From: JAWPMV01 sp038527215
GTDB lineage: Bacteria > Bacteroidota > Bacteroidia > J057
Direction of reading: 5' to 3'
DNA length: 64,000 nucleotides
Assembly (NCBI GenBank): GCA_038527215.1
Contig: JBCBGC010000004.1
Location: 62,001 to 126,000, forward strand
Shown: positions 53,469 through 62,363 of the stretch, in pieces
How the letters are laid out: each line of letters opens with the position of its first letter
Position numbering within the stretch: the stretch's first letter is position 1
Notes under the pieces: model-generated
Seen by the model: only the letters and a program-made list of their open reading frames with translations
What the model was told of the DNA's origin: nothing
Databases searched by the model: none
Made by a program: the position numbers and the translations under genes

Positions 53469-55559
53469 ATGTATCGTTTCATCCTTTTCTTACTGCTCGC
53501 TTTCCTGGGAAAGCTTTCTGCTCAGTCTATTGCAGAAGACGTCCTGATTCGTAGAACCCAATACGGTATACCTCACATCCTCGCCTCAGACTTGCGCGGA
53601 GTAGCCTTCGGATTGGCTTATGCTGAAATGGAGGACTACGGAAAAAGGGTAGTCATGCCGCTGATCTCTGCGCGGGGAGAGCGGGCCAAAATAGAGGGCT
53701 ACGAAGCCATAGATCAGGACTTCATTAACCAAATGGGGTATAAGCATGCTATCGCAGCCTATGCTTACCTCAGCCAGGATACCCGGGACATGATGGAAGG
53801 CTTTGCCGAGGGTGTCAATTTTTACCTGGAAAAACACCCGGAAGAAATGGCCGAATTCCAAGCTTGGCGATTCTCGGGATTTGATCTCCTGGCCGCCAAT
53901 ACCTTTGTCAGTACACCGCTGCAAGGCCGGGGATATAAAGAATATTTTATCCAAAAACAGGCGATCAGGGACTCTCTCAGGGCTTTGGAAGAGGAAGGCT
54001 CAAATGCATGGGCTTTGGCGCCCAGCCGCACCCGGAGTGGGAAAGCTATCCTGGTGAGAAACCCTCACTTGCGCTGGTCTGCCGGCTACTATGAGGCCCA
54101 ACTGACCGTACCCGGAAAGCTGAATTTCTATGGCGATTTCCGAATCGGGGGGCTTTTTGCCATCATAGGCGGGTTTAACGATCGCCTGGGTTGGGCGACG
54201 ACCAACAACCGCCCTGACCTGGATGAAGTTTACGCGTTGACAGCAGATAGTACCCAGGCGGACCACGTCTGGTTGGACGGGGTAAGCGTCCCCCTGGAAC
54301 GCTCTATCGTACAAGCAGAGTTTAAACACGGGAATGCCCTGGCCCTTGAAAGAAGAGAGTTTCTTTATTCTCCTATTGGTCCGGTGATTCACCGGGCTGA
54401 GGGCAAGGTTTACGTCCGCCGCCAGGCTGGGGACGGGGAATATCGGCGCGGGGAGCAATTTGTGCGCATGATGCTGGCCCGCAACCTTGAAGAGTGGAAG
54501 GAGGCCATGCGCATGCAGGCCATCACGGCTTCAAATTACACCTATGCAGATGCTGATGGCAACATTTTTTATGTTTGGAACGCTGCTACGCCAGACTTAC
54601 CCCTTCCTTCCGGAGGCGATTCACTGGCCGTGCCGGTCAGGCAGCTCAGGCAAGTGTGGCAATCCTATGTTCCCTTCGACCAATTACCCCAATTGGAGAA
54701 TCCACCCGGAGGCTATCTACACAACGAAAACGATCCTTTTCACTATACCAACCTTGAGCAGATTTTACCTAAGGAAAACTATCCTGCCCATTTTCCGCAA
54801 CCGCGCCTGCGTCAGCGGAGCCAGCATAGCCTGCAGCTCATTGCCAATCAGGATACGCTGAGTTTAGAGGAAGTGGTGAGGCGTAAGCATAGCATGCGGA
54901 TGTTGGTCGCTGACCAAATGAAACCTGCTTTGCTTACTACGTTGAAAGGCGTGCGGCTGAGCCGAGCAGAAAAGCAGGCCTTCACCCATTTACAAACCTG
55001 GGACAACACTGTGGCGGCTGAGAGCAGGGGAGGCCTTTTGTTTGAGCAATGGTTGTTAAGCTATCGGGAAAAAATAGGGCCCGGTGAACTCTTTGCCGTT
55101 CCTTGGGATGAAAAGCAACCTATGACTACGCCCAGCGGCCTGGCAGATTCGGAAAAAGCCGTGCAGGCTTTCCGGGAAGCCCTAATAACCCTCAAGGAAA
55201 AATACGGAACCTACGATCTCGCCTGGGGAGAGGTGCATCGACTGAGAAGGGGAGACTTGGATTTGGCGGTTGGCGGAGGGCCAGGGGGATACGGATGTTT
55301 CCGGGTGCTTTGGTTTACCGAGGAGGAAGACGGCAAAAGAGCCATCAGAGGAGGAGATGGTTGGCAGCTTGCCGTAGAATTTACCCAGCCTCCGCGTGCG
55401 TATTCTGTTCTGGCTTATGGGCAGAGTCCCGATCCTGCTTCTCCCCACCATACCGACCAGGCGGAAATGTTTGCTCGGAATGAGATGAAGCGCGTAGCCT
55501 TTACAGAAGACGATATTCAGGCTCAGTTACTGCGCTCTTATGAACCGGGTAAGGAGTAA
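53469..55559 (+). CDS. Penicillin acylase-family N-terminal nucleophile hydrolase
   Basis: The 696-residue product has a signal peptide (ends LSAQ) and the RTQYGIPHI start typical of the alpha chain. The processing/nucleophile site is Gly177-Ser178 in EEEGSNAWALAPS; cleavage there would expose Ser178 as N-terminal nucleophile of the beta chain. NPHLRW, NNRPDLDEVY and VRNPHL follow as in the family. Members hydrolyse penicillins, cephalosporins, acyl-homoserine lactones or other amides; substrate is not predictable. It is likely a periplasmic or secreted enzyme. Its terminator is shared with the convergent rhodopsin gene. Confidence 0.93.
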   Translation: MYRFILFLLLAFLGKLSAQSIAEDVLIRRTQYGIPHILASDLRGVAFGLAYAEMEDYGKRVVMPLISARGERAKIEGYEAIDQDFINQMGYKHAIAAYAYLSQDTRDMMEGFAEGVNFYLEKHPEEMAEFQAWRFSGFDLLAANTFVSTPLQGRGYKEYFIQKQAIRDSLRALEEEGSNAWALAPSRTRSGKAILVRNPHLRWSAGYYEAQLTVPGKLNFYGDFRIGGLFAIIGGFNDRLGWATTNNRPDLDEVYALTADSTQADHVWLDGVSVPLERSIVQAEFKHGNALALERREFLYSPIGPVIHRAEGKVYVRRQAGDGEYRRGEQFVRMMLARNLEEWKEAMRMQAITASNYTYADADGNIFYVWNAATPDLPLPSGGDSLAVPVRQLRQVWQSYVPFDQLPQLENPPGGYLHNENDPFHYTNLEQILPKENYPAHFPQPRLRQRSQHSLQLIANQDTLSLEEVVRRKHSMRMLVADQMKPALLTTLKGVRLSRAEKQAFTHLQTWDNTVAAESRGGLLFEQWLLSYREKIGPGELFAVPWDEKQPMTTPSGLADSEKAVQAFREALITLKEKYGTYDLAWGEVHRLRRGDLDLAVGGGPGGYGCFRVLWFTEEEDGKRAIRGGDGWQLAVEFTQPPRAYSVLAYGQSPDPASPHHTDQAEMFARNEMKRVAFTEDDIQAQLLRSYEPGKE

Positions 55560-55570
55560 GGCCTGGGTCT

Positions 55571-55610
55571 GAAAATAAAAAGGGCCCGCTCTCTGGGAGA
55601 GAGAGCGGGC
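55571..55610 (-). terminator. Bidirectional terminator between acylase and rhodopsin genes
   Basis: GCCCGCTCTCT (55584-55594) pairs perfectly with AGAGAGCGGGC (55600-55610) around GGGAG. On the minus strand a T-rich run follows, ending rhodopsin transcription; the plus-strand tail is less T-rich. Confidence 0.88.
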
Positions 55611-55634
55611 TTCGAGAACTATTACCAGAAATGA

Positions 55635-56366
55635 CTAAGCAGTTACTGCAGCTTCTTTCTTGGAGTTTACAGCAATAGAGTAAATCACCAGGCCAAAGCC
55701 GATTTTGTTAACAGCATCACCGATGTTGTAAAGCAGGTCCATGTTCAGTCCAGCACCAGCTAACCAGTTGCCGTCCATGGTCATGTATCCGATAGGATAG
55801 ATGGCCCAACCAATGAGTACGAACAGTCTCAAAGCATTGAAACCCTTCTGTACAGCAGGACTAGCGTTGTTGGTAGCGAGGTTTTTCGCAGAACCGAAGA
55901 AGATTTCATAAACGATTCCAGCCCAACCCAAAGTAGAGATGAATCCCCACATCACGGTGTTCGCAGGATCGATGGCTTCACCGATGTAACCGGTAACCAG
56001 CATGAATACAGAATATCCAATCATTTTCCACATGAGGCTGATAGGCGCACCCGCGGCTCTCAAGATGAGATAAAACTCAACACACATCAACGGCACCGTC
56101 AGGGTCCAGTCAATGTAGCGGAACTGAGTTGGAGATTCACCGGAAGCGATGTACACATCACGCATGTAGTAATAGTGTACGGCTGCGATCATAGTGATCA
56201 ATCCGGATACAAGAAGAGATGTTTTCCATTTTCCTTCTACATTTTGACGCTCAAAAAAGAAGAAAACGGTGGCAGCAAACATGGCCATGTAACCAATGAA
56301 AAATGTAAACCCAATTACATCTCCAGCTGCCAAATTCGTGTCGAGTAGCATGATATCGCTAAACAT
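55635..56366 (-). CDS. Light-driven proton-pump rhodopsin (proteorhodopsin/xanthorhodopsin type)
   Basis: A 243-residue, seven-helix retinal protein. Helix C reads RYIDWTLTVPLMCVEFYLIL: Arg83, Asp86 (proton acceptor), Thr90 and Glu97 (proton donor) form the DTE motif of outward H+ pumps, and His64 pairs with Asp86. Met94 is at the spectral-tuning position (Leu/Met green, Gln blue). Asp217 and Lys221 (retinal Schiff base) lie in helix G. Gly141 aligns with bacteriorhodopsin Trp138, the glycine of xanthorhodopsin that opens a carotenoid-antenna fenestration (alignment by eye). It is divergent from crtY and blh and ends at a strong terminator. It would generate proton motive force in light. Confidence 0.97.
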   Translation of the reverse strand: MFSDIMLLDTNLAAGDVIGFTFFIGYMAMFAATVFFFFERQNVEGKWKTSLLVSGLITMIAAVHYYYMRDVYIASGESPTQFRYIDWTLTVPLMCVEFYLILRAAGAPISLMWKMIGYSVFMLVTGYIGEAIDPANTVMWGFISTLGWAGIVYEIFFGSAKNLATNNASPAVQKGFNALRLFVLIGWAIYPIGYMTMDGNWLAGAGLNMDLLYNIGDAVNKIGFGLVIYSIAVNSKKEAAVTA

Positions 56367-56505
56367 AATAGTTAAACTTTTGATGAATTATTTGAGTTAG
56401 ATTATCGTCAAAGGAACAACATAAAGATGGATTTTGTTTAATGTATGAGTCTTTTTCTTAAACAAGAAAATCATATATATTAATTCAATCATATCTGTAA
56501 GTTAT

Positions 56506-56513
56506 TATATTTC
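56506..56513 (+). promoter_or_regulatory. Possible -7 element of the crtY-blh operon
   Basis: TATATTTC differs by one base from TAnnTTTG and ends 19 bases before the crtY ATG at 56533. The 166-base gap between rhodopsin and crtY is otherwise strongly AT-rich and should hold both divergent promoters. Confidence 0.35.
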
Positions 56514-56532
56514 GTAATAAAAAATATTGGGC

Positions 56533-57753
56533 ATGGACGACTACGACTATATTATCGCCGGAGGAGGAGCATCAGGGATAACGCTAGCTAAAATGCTGAT
56601 AGAAAGTGGATTAGGAGCAAAAGTTCTGATGATTGAGAAATCCAAAAAGCTGGAAAATGACCGAAGCTGGTGCTTTTGGGACCCTGTCGGCCTTCCCTAT
56701 CTCATGCCCTCAAGTTTTACCTGGAATTCTGTACAGGTCAGTACAAAAAAATTTGAAAAAAAAGTAAAACTCACCCCCTATCAGTACCACTATTTTCGGG
56801 CAGGTGATTTCTACACCAGTCAGATGAATCTCCTGCTTCAGGCCCCGAACTTCACCTTGAAGCAAGAAAATATTCAATTTATTTCCGGATCAGAGACCGG
56901 TGGAGTGGTCTGGACGGAAAAAGGTAAGTATGAGGGAAAATGGGTTTTTAATAGTCTTCCTCAGTTTGCGCCTATCATCCGACCCGTGAAGAAAGGGATT
57001 AAGCAGCATTTCCTCGGGCATTGGATCGAAACGAAAGAACCGGTTTTCGATCCCGCTTGTATGACCTTAATGGATTTCCAAACAGGGAAAGGAGGCGAAG
57101 TGCAATTTGTCTATGTGCTGCCGGTTAGTCGCACCAAAGCCTTGGTGGAATACACCGTATTTTCTGATATACCCTGGCAGGACGAACAATATGATGCAGC
57201 CATTCGCGCTTATATGTCGGAGAAGTTTGGGGTAGATGAATATCACATAACCGAATCTGAAAGCGGCATCATTCCCATGTCCGCCGAGCCCTTTGCTCGT
57301 ATCACCGAAAACCGCATCGTGCATATAGGCAGTGCTGGCGGCTTAACCAAAGCCTCTACCGGCTACACTTTCCACCGCATATATGAAGATAGTCGCCGGC
57401 TGGTCCGCGATTTGATCCGCCATGGACGTCCCTATCCAAAGTTTACGACCACCGGTCGCTTTGCTTTCTACGATAGGTTGATGCTATGGCTCATTCGGCA
57501 TCAGCCGCGAAAGATTCCAGGCATCATGTATAAGCTCTTTTCCCGTAATCCCAGTAGCCGGGTGTTACGCTTTTTGTCCGAAAAAACCTGGTTCGGGGAG
57601 GAACTGCTTATTTTCGTACGTTTACCCTGGCTTCCATTTCTAACCGCGCTCTGCTATGTCTATCTCATCCCTTTCAGCCCGAAAACGGTGGGACCTCGTC
57701 CTCAGCCTGCTTACCCTGGCCTGCCTTTGTCTCAGCCTATGGGTACCGATTGA
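56533..57753 (+). CDS. crtY: Lycopene beta-cyclase
   Basis: ATG at 56533 is preferred (a TTG lies two codons upstream). The 406-residue product has an N-terminal FAD/NAD-binding loop YIIAGGGASGITLA and the CrtY signature DRSWCFWD (residues 43-50), with later VYVLPVSRTKALVEYT and HIGSAGGLTKASTGYTF. It cyclises lycopene ends to beta-carotene, the precursor of retinal. Its last 98 bases overlap the start of blh in another frame, a coupling that suggests one transcript. Phytoene synthase and desaturase genes are not in this window. Confidence 0.95.
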   Translation: MDDYDYIIAGGGASGITLAKMLIESGLGAKVLMIEKSKKLENDRSWCFWDPVGLPYLMPSSFTWNSVQVSTKKFEKKVKLTPYQYHYFRAGDFYTSQMNLLLQAPNFTLKQENIQFISGSETGGVVWTEKGKYEGKWVFNSLPQFAPIIRPVKKGIKQHFLGHWIETKEPVFDPACMTLMDFQTGKGGEVQFVYVLPVSRTKALVEYTVFSDIPWQDEQYDAAIRAYMSEKFGVDEYHITESESGIIPMSAEPFARITENRIVHIGSAGGLTKASTGYTFHRIYEDSRRLVRDLIRHGRPYPKFTTTGRFAFYDRLMLWLIRHQPRKIPGIMYKLFSRNPSSRVLRFLSEKTWFGEELLIFVRLPWLPFLTALCYVYLIPFSPKTVGPRPQPAYPGLPLSQPMGTD

Positions 57754-58591
57754 AGGCTGGGTGGCCTGGACCTGGTTGGGAAGCCTGATGCTACTAACGG
57801 GTATTCCCCACGGGGCGACAGACCATCTTTTGTATTGGCAACATCAGCGTAGCCAGGGGAAAAGTCCCAACTGGAAGTCCTTTCTGATCCAATATCTCCT
57901 GCAAATCATCCTTTATGCTTTGCTTTGGTGGTGGCTGCCGGGCTTGAGCCTGGTCCTGTTCCTGCTTTTCAGTTTTTATCATTTTGGTCAATCAGAGCTC
58001 TACTATTTGGACCTCCCGGAGTCCTCATGGCTGAAAAAAAGCCTATACCTCCTTTGGGGAGGCCTTATCATGGGTATTATTCTATTGAGCCAACCCGCAG
58101 AGACCTTGCCCTATCTGGAAGCCATGTTACCCTCGGGCTTACTCGAAATAGAGATGTGGCGAGGCTGGTATCTGCCGATTTGCCTGAGTCTGGGAGGGAT
58201 GTGGCTTGGTGGCATGGGCTGGATCTGGTTGAAAGGAAAAATCAATACAAGCAGCTTGCTTTGGGAAGTGGGCATTAGCTTACTGCTAGCCCTGGCCCTG
58301 CATGTCAGTACGTTGTGGATTGCGTTTGGATTGTACTTCGGGATATGGCATGCCACCAAATCTATCCGGACCGAGATCGCCTATCTCCCCGCAGAAATAA
58401 ATTTGTCCCGCTGGATTCGGGCGGCCTGGCCTTTCACTTTACTCAGTTTGGTAGGGCTGGGGCTGTTGGTAGGCGCCTGGTTTTTATGGGGACAAAACCT
58501 CCATCCGGTCCTCCTTTTCTTTGCCGGAATCTCGGTTCTGACTCTGCCACATATGTCAGTGTTGGAACACGTTTACCGGGGTGTTAAATGA
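57656..58591 (+). CDS. blh: Brp/Blh-type beta-carotene 15,15'-dioxygenase
   Basis: The 311-residue polytopic membrane protein has the family histidines GIPHGATDH (His52, His57), SFYHFGQSE (His109), GIWHATKS (His232) and TLPHMSVLEHVY (His299, His305), expected to bind iron. It cleaves beta-carotene to two all-trans retinals for the rhodopsin. The start at 57656 (MSISSLSARKRWDL) lies inside crtY; later starts would remove the first membrane helix, so the 98-base overlap appears real. Confidence 0.95.
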   Translation: MSISSLSARKRWDLVLSLLTLACLCLSLWVPIEGWVAWTWLGSLMLLTGIPHGATDHLLYWQHQRSQGKSPNWKSFLIQYLLQIILYALLWWWLPGLSLVLFLLFSFYHFGQSELYYLDLPESSWLKKSLYLLWGGLIMGIILLSQPAETLPYLEAMLPSGLLEIEMWRGWYLPICLSLGGMWLGGMGWIWLKGKINTSSLLWEVGISLLLALALHVSTLWIAFGLYFGIWHATKSIRTEIAYLPAEINLSRWIRAAWPFTLLSLVGLGLLVGAWFLWGQNLHPVLLFFAGISVLTLPHMSVLEHVYRGVK

Positions 58592-58694
58592 ATATATGTA
58601 TATATGTAAGTTTTTTCATATTTTAATGGTGAAAGGGACCAACTACGGCTTAAACTTTGCGTAGCTAGAAGAGACTGTAATCCCTTTTACCAAC

Positions 58695-58922
58695 ATGACC
58701 TACCTTCACAACCTACTTTCCACCACCCCTGCCGCTTTATCTCCAACTCACACCATTACCTATATGATCCTTTACGTCGCCCTGGCGTCCTGTGTCTATT
58801 TGGTATTGGTCAAGCGAGCCAGCGAGGAATTAGGACGTAAAACCATTGATGCTATCTTCTTTGCCATGCTCGGAGCTGGTTCTCTGATTTGGTTTTTGTC
58901 TAAAGTTCCTCCTATCTCATAG
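58695..58922 (+). CDS. Small two-helix membrane protein
   Basis: A 75-residue product with two hydrophobic segments (about residues 22-40, TYMILYVALASCVYLVLV, and 52-69, DAIFFAMLGAGSLIWFLS) separated by KRASEELGRKT. It has no recognised family. It sits 103 bases after blh on the same strand, so it may share the phototrophy operon or have its own promoter. A role beside rhodopsin or retinal supply is speculation. Confidence 0.6.
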   Translation: MTYLHNLLSTTPAALSPTHTITYMILYVALASCVYLVLVKRASEELGRKTIDAIFFAMLGAGSLIWFLSKVPPIS

Positions 58923-59075
58923 AGGTAATATTTTCTGTAAAATTGTTCCCGGACCAGGTTTCTATCATCTGGCGGAGTTCTGCATCCTGTTTTTTAGCAG
59001 GAATGGAAGGGCTTTTGGATAAAAATTGCATCTTTGAGGATGCGGGCTTTGCCCTTTTTCTGAATCCAGACGCTT

Positions 59076-59807
59076 ATGAATTCCAGCATTGTCATAGACA
59101 AAAGATTCTGTGGACCTCCCAATTCCGGCAATGGTGGCTATGTCTGCGGCATGGTAGACCGGCAGACGCCTTATCAATCTGAAGTTACCTTACGCAAACC
59201 TCCTCCGCTGGACCTGGAAATGAAGGTTCAATGGGCTGATAATCAGGTGCAGGTGGTACGTGAGGAAACCCTGATTGCCGCTGCCAGGGAAGGAGCCTTT
59301 TCCCTAGAGGCCCCGGCAATTCCCTCCTTTAAGGAGGCCAGAGAAGCCTCCAAGGATTATTTGAAATTTCAGGATAAGCATAGCTTTCCCACCTGTTTTG
59401 TCTGCGGACCTGATCGAAAAGAAGGCGATGGGCTGCGCATTTTTCCTGGCCTGGTGGCGGGTACCGATACAGTAGCCGCTCCCTGGATTCCATTCAAAGG
59501 CCTGGAGGATGCTTCCGGAGCGGTGAGTTCAGAATATATTTGGGCTGCCCTGGATTGCCCGGGGGCTTTTGCGCTTATGCATGACCGCTTTTCTCCTATG
59601 GTCCTGGGCCGCATGAGCTGTGAAATCCTCCATCCCATCTATCCGGGTGAGCAGTGTGTGGTGATTGGCTGGCCCAACGGTGCAGATGGGAAAAAGCTCT
59701 TTAGTGGCACGGCGGTGTATAACGAAAAACAGGAATTATGCGCCATTGCTACCGCCATTTGGTTTCGGGTGGATCTGGCCAAGTTTGAAGCCTCTCGAGT
59801 CAGCTAG
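59076..59807 (+). CDS. Hotdog-fold thioesterase-like protein
   Basis: A 243-residue product with a segment RFCGPPNSGNGGYVCGMV at the N terminus and TCFVCGPDRKEGDGLRIFPG in the middle, the second followed by ALDCPGAFAL and GRMSCEILHPIYPGEQCVV, which resembles a hotdog helix and strands. It may be a tandem hotdog protein of the PaaI-like thioesterase group. Catalytic residues cannot be assigned safely. No pathway link is visible. Confidence 0.68.
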   Translation: MNSSIVIDKRFCGPPNSGNGGYVCGMVDRQTPYQSEVTLRKPPPLDLEMKVQWADNQVQVVREETLIAAAREGAFSLEAPAIPSFKEAREASKDYLKFQDKHSFPTCFVCGPDRKEGDGLRIFPGLVAGTDTVAAPWIPFKGLEDASGAVSSEYIWAALDCPGAFALMHDRFSPMVLGRMSCEILHPIYPGEQCVVIGWPNGADGKKLFSGTAVYNEKQELCAIATAIWFRVDLAKFEASRVS

Positions 59808-59886
59808 GGCAAACTTGCAGAAAATCTCCCTTTACCAACCCTTGGGGGGGTGGGCGTCTCTTTAAAGGAAACGCTAACCACTACAC

Positions 59887-60702
59887 ATGAAACTCCTGCC
59901 TCATCCGGCTCCTCAGAGGCTGTTGCCCGCCGGATTCCTGCTGTTAAGTCCTGGATTTTTATGGGGACTTTCTCTTCTGATCCTCAATGACTGGTGGTGG
60001 AAAGACGCTTATCCCGGTTTTTGGACAGGGAAGCTCTCCGATCTGGCGGGCCTGTTTATCCTTCCCATCTTCCTTTCTGCCTTTTGGCCGCGGCACTTCC
60101 GCTGGCACTTGGCTTTTACAGCCCTGCTTTTTTGTTTTTGGAATGCGCCTGTGAGCCAAGGCTTGATTGCGTGGGGGCAGGGGATAGGCATTCCTTTCCA
60201 CCGGACGAGTGATCTGACCGATTATGGAGCCTTGCTGATCTTGCCTTTTTCCTGGCTATATCTGAGACCGAAGCTGGCTTCCCCTCCTGTTGATTTCCGG
60301 CGGCCCCTTTCCTTAGGCCTGGCGCTATGTGGCTTATTTTTTCTAACGGCCACTACGGTGCGCCCTCAATTCGGCACCTACGTGGATAAAACCTACGAGA
60401 TCAGCCTCACCAACCAGGAACTGCTCGAGGAACTGGAAAGCTGGGATGCAGAGCTAGCGGTTGACACCTTGGCTGAAGAGGCTGGAGCATACGTATTGAT
60501 GAATTTGAAAATGGATGGGGAGGCGGTGCTGCAAGCGGCCCAATTTGTCCTAACAGAGCAAAACGGCAAGTCTTTGGTCCATCTTAAGCAAGTCATGGGG
60601 GTGCAGCCTATCTATCCTTTTTACGTGTGGCAAAACGGCTCCCGATTTAAGCGGCAAGCCAAGCGGTATATGATCCGGGAGTTGAGAAAAACCGCGCCCT
60701 AA
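59887..60702 (+). CDS. Polytopic membrane protein of unknown function
   Basis: The 271-residue product has about four N-terminal helices up to residue 160 with the recurring family-like sequence LLILNDWWWKDAYPG followed by FWTGKLSDLAGLFILP, then a periplasmic-looking tail (TYEISLTNQELLEELESWDAELAV). I recognise the LND...PG..TGKLSDLAGL motif from hypothetical membrane proteins but no function. It starts 79 bases after the hotdog gene and is 79 bases before the serine hydrolase. Confidence 0.6.
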   Translation: MKLLPHPAPQRLLPAGFLLLSPGFLWGLSLLILNDWWWKDAYPGFWTGKLSDLAGLFILPIFLSAFWPRHFRWHLAFTALLFCFWNAPVSQGLIAWGQGIGIPFHRTSDLTDYGALLILPFSWLYLRPKLASPPVDFRRPLSLGLALCGLFFLTATTVRPQFGTYVDKTYEISLTNQELLEELESWDAELAVDTLAEEAGAYVLMNLKMDGEAVLQAAQFVLTEQNGKSLVHLKQVMGVQPIYPFYVWQNGSRFKRQAKRYMIRELRKTAP

Positions 60703-60781
60703 CGAAAAATATGAATTTGACCCTGAAGCAACTAAGAGTAAACTTTTATCTGTATCTTTTACCCACATCAACCTATCTAAT

Positions 60782-62245
60782 ATGTATCGCTTAGCCAAGC
60801 TGCCTTTTCTTCTCTTATTTTTATCATTCGCCTGTCAATCTTCCGCCCCGCTCACGGGCCTGGAAAAAGAGATTGATACCCTGGAAAACGGGCTGATGGG
60901 CCCCCTGCAAATAGAGGGAGTAGCCCCCGAAACCTTCAATATTGAAGACCGTATGGCCCACTACAAAGTGCCTGGGGTGAGCATTGCGGTACAGAAAGAT
61001 GGCAAGCTGCATTGGGCCAAAGGCTATGGCACGGCCAATGCCGAAAGTGGTTCTCAAGTTGATACAGAAACCCTTTTTCAAGCAGGTTCTATCAGCAAGC
61101 CACTGGCAGCCCTGGCCGTCCATAAGTTGGTACAGGATGGGCTGGTGGACCTCGATGAGGATGTCAATACCTATCTGAAAGACTGGAAAGTACCGGAGAG
61201 CCGGTTTTTGTCCGAAAAAACGGTAACCCTAAGAAGACTCCTTACCCACACCGCGGGCATGACGGTACACGGCTTCCCCGGATATACCCAAACCGATACC
61301 TTCCCGAGCCTGACCTCTGTGCTAAACGGAATGGGCAATACGCCCGCCATTTATGTGGATACATTTCCTGAGGCGATGTGGCGCTACTCTGGTGGCGGAT
61401 ATTCAGTCATGGAAAAAGTAGTAGAAGATGTTTCGGGAAAAAGCCTGGAAGCATATATGAAGACCGAAGTGCTGGAACCCCTGGGTATGCCGACTTCCTC
61501 TTATTCTCAGCCTTTGGCCGAGACCTACCACGCCAAGGCCAGCGCTGCCTATGACCGCGAGGGACAACTCATCGAAGGGCTGTGGCACAATTATCCGGAA
61601 AGAGCCGCCGCCGGTTTATGGACCACCCCTACTGAACTGGTAACCTATGTGGGAGAGATGCAACAAACCCTGGCTGGACAAGGTGGGGGGCTGTTTAATC
61701 AGGAAACGGTGGAAGCCATGCTAACCCCCCACATGAACAATTGGGGCCTCGGACCTGCTCTGAATGGCAGCGGAGATAGCCTGAAGTTTGGGCATGGAGG
61801 AAAAAATGCCGGTTTTACCAATCAGATGATGGCCTATGCCCACCAGGGTGATGGGGTGATCATCATGACCAACGCAGATAATGGTGGTGCCCTCATCCGG
61901 GAAATCCTCCTGGGCATCAGCGCGTATTATGACTGGGATTTTGCCTTGCCGGAAACCGTAAAACCGATCACCTTGTCAGAGGAGCAGTTAGAGTTGTTCG
62001 CAGGTACCTATCGCTTCAGCGAGGAAGTGCCCGACGTAGACGACTATTTGGTTACGGTGGAGGTAAAAGGAGACCAACTGGCGGTAGAAGACCTGATCCA
62101 AGGTGAAAAATGGACCCTTACCCCACTGGCTGAAAAAGAATTCCTGGACCTGGAAAAAGGGGACCGGGCGGTTTTTACGGAAGTCGAAGGTGGCTATGAA
62201 ATGAACTGGAATAACCGCTTTATTTTCTTGCCGCACCAGCCCTGA
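60782..62245 (+). CDS. Serine hydrolase lipoprotein with C-terminal extension, class-C beta-lactamase-like
   Basis: The 487-residue product has a lipoprotein signal ending LSFAC (Cys18). Catalytic motifs are Ser103-Ile-Ser-Lys106 in QAGSISKPLAA, Tyr202-Ser-Gly in WRYSGGGYS and His338-Gly-Gly in KFGHGGKNAGF. The last 90 residues form a DUF3471/lipocalin-like tail (LFAGTYRF, VTVEVKGDQLAVED) common in this group. It is a second member of the family in the window, differing from the gene at 28664 in length and motifs. Likely envelope peptidase or esterase. Confidence 0.9.
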   Translation: MYRLAKLPFLLLFLSFACQSSAPLTGLEKEIDTLENGLMGPLQIEGVAPETFNIEDRMAHYKVPGVSIAVQKDGKLHWAKGYGTANAESGSQVDTETLFQAGSISKPLAALAVHKLVQDGLVDLDEDVNTYLKDWKVPESRFLSEKTVTLRRLLTHTAGMTVHGFPGYTQTDTFPSLTSVLNGMGNTPAIYVDTFPEAMWRYSGGGYSVMEKVVEDVSGKSLEAYMKTEVLEPLGMPTSSYSQPLAETYHAKASAAYDREGQLIEGLWHNYPERAAAGLWTTPTELVTYVGEMQQTLAGQGGGLFNQETVEAMLTPHMNNWGLGPALNGSGDSLKFGHGGKNAGFTNQMMAYAHQGDGVIIMTNADNGGALIREILLGISAYYDWDFALPETVKPITLSEEQLELFAGTYRFSEEVPDVDDYLVTVEVKGDQLAVEDLIQGEKWTLTPLAEKEFLDLEKGDRAVFTEVEGGYEMNWNNRFIFLPHQP

Positions 62246-62363
62246 TAAAGGTAGGTACCCCTACTTCCCGTATTTCTACGGAGGCATTTCCGTAAGCGCC
62301 CGGAGGCAATAGAGACTCGGGTTGAGGTTCTTGGAACCATATTCAACCTTAAAGCCAGTCGTT

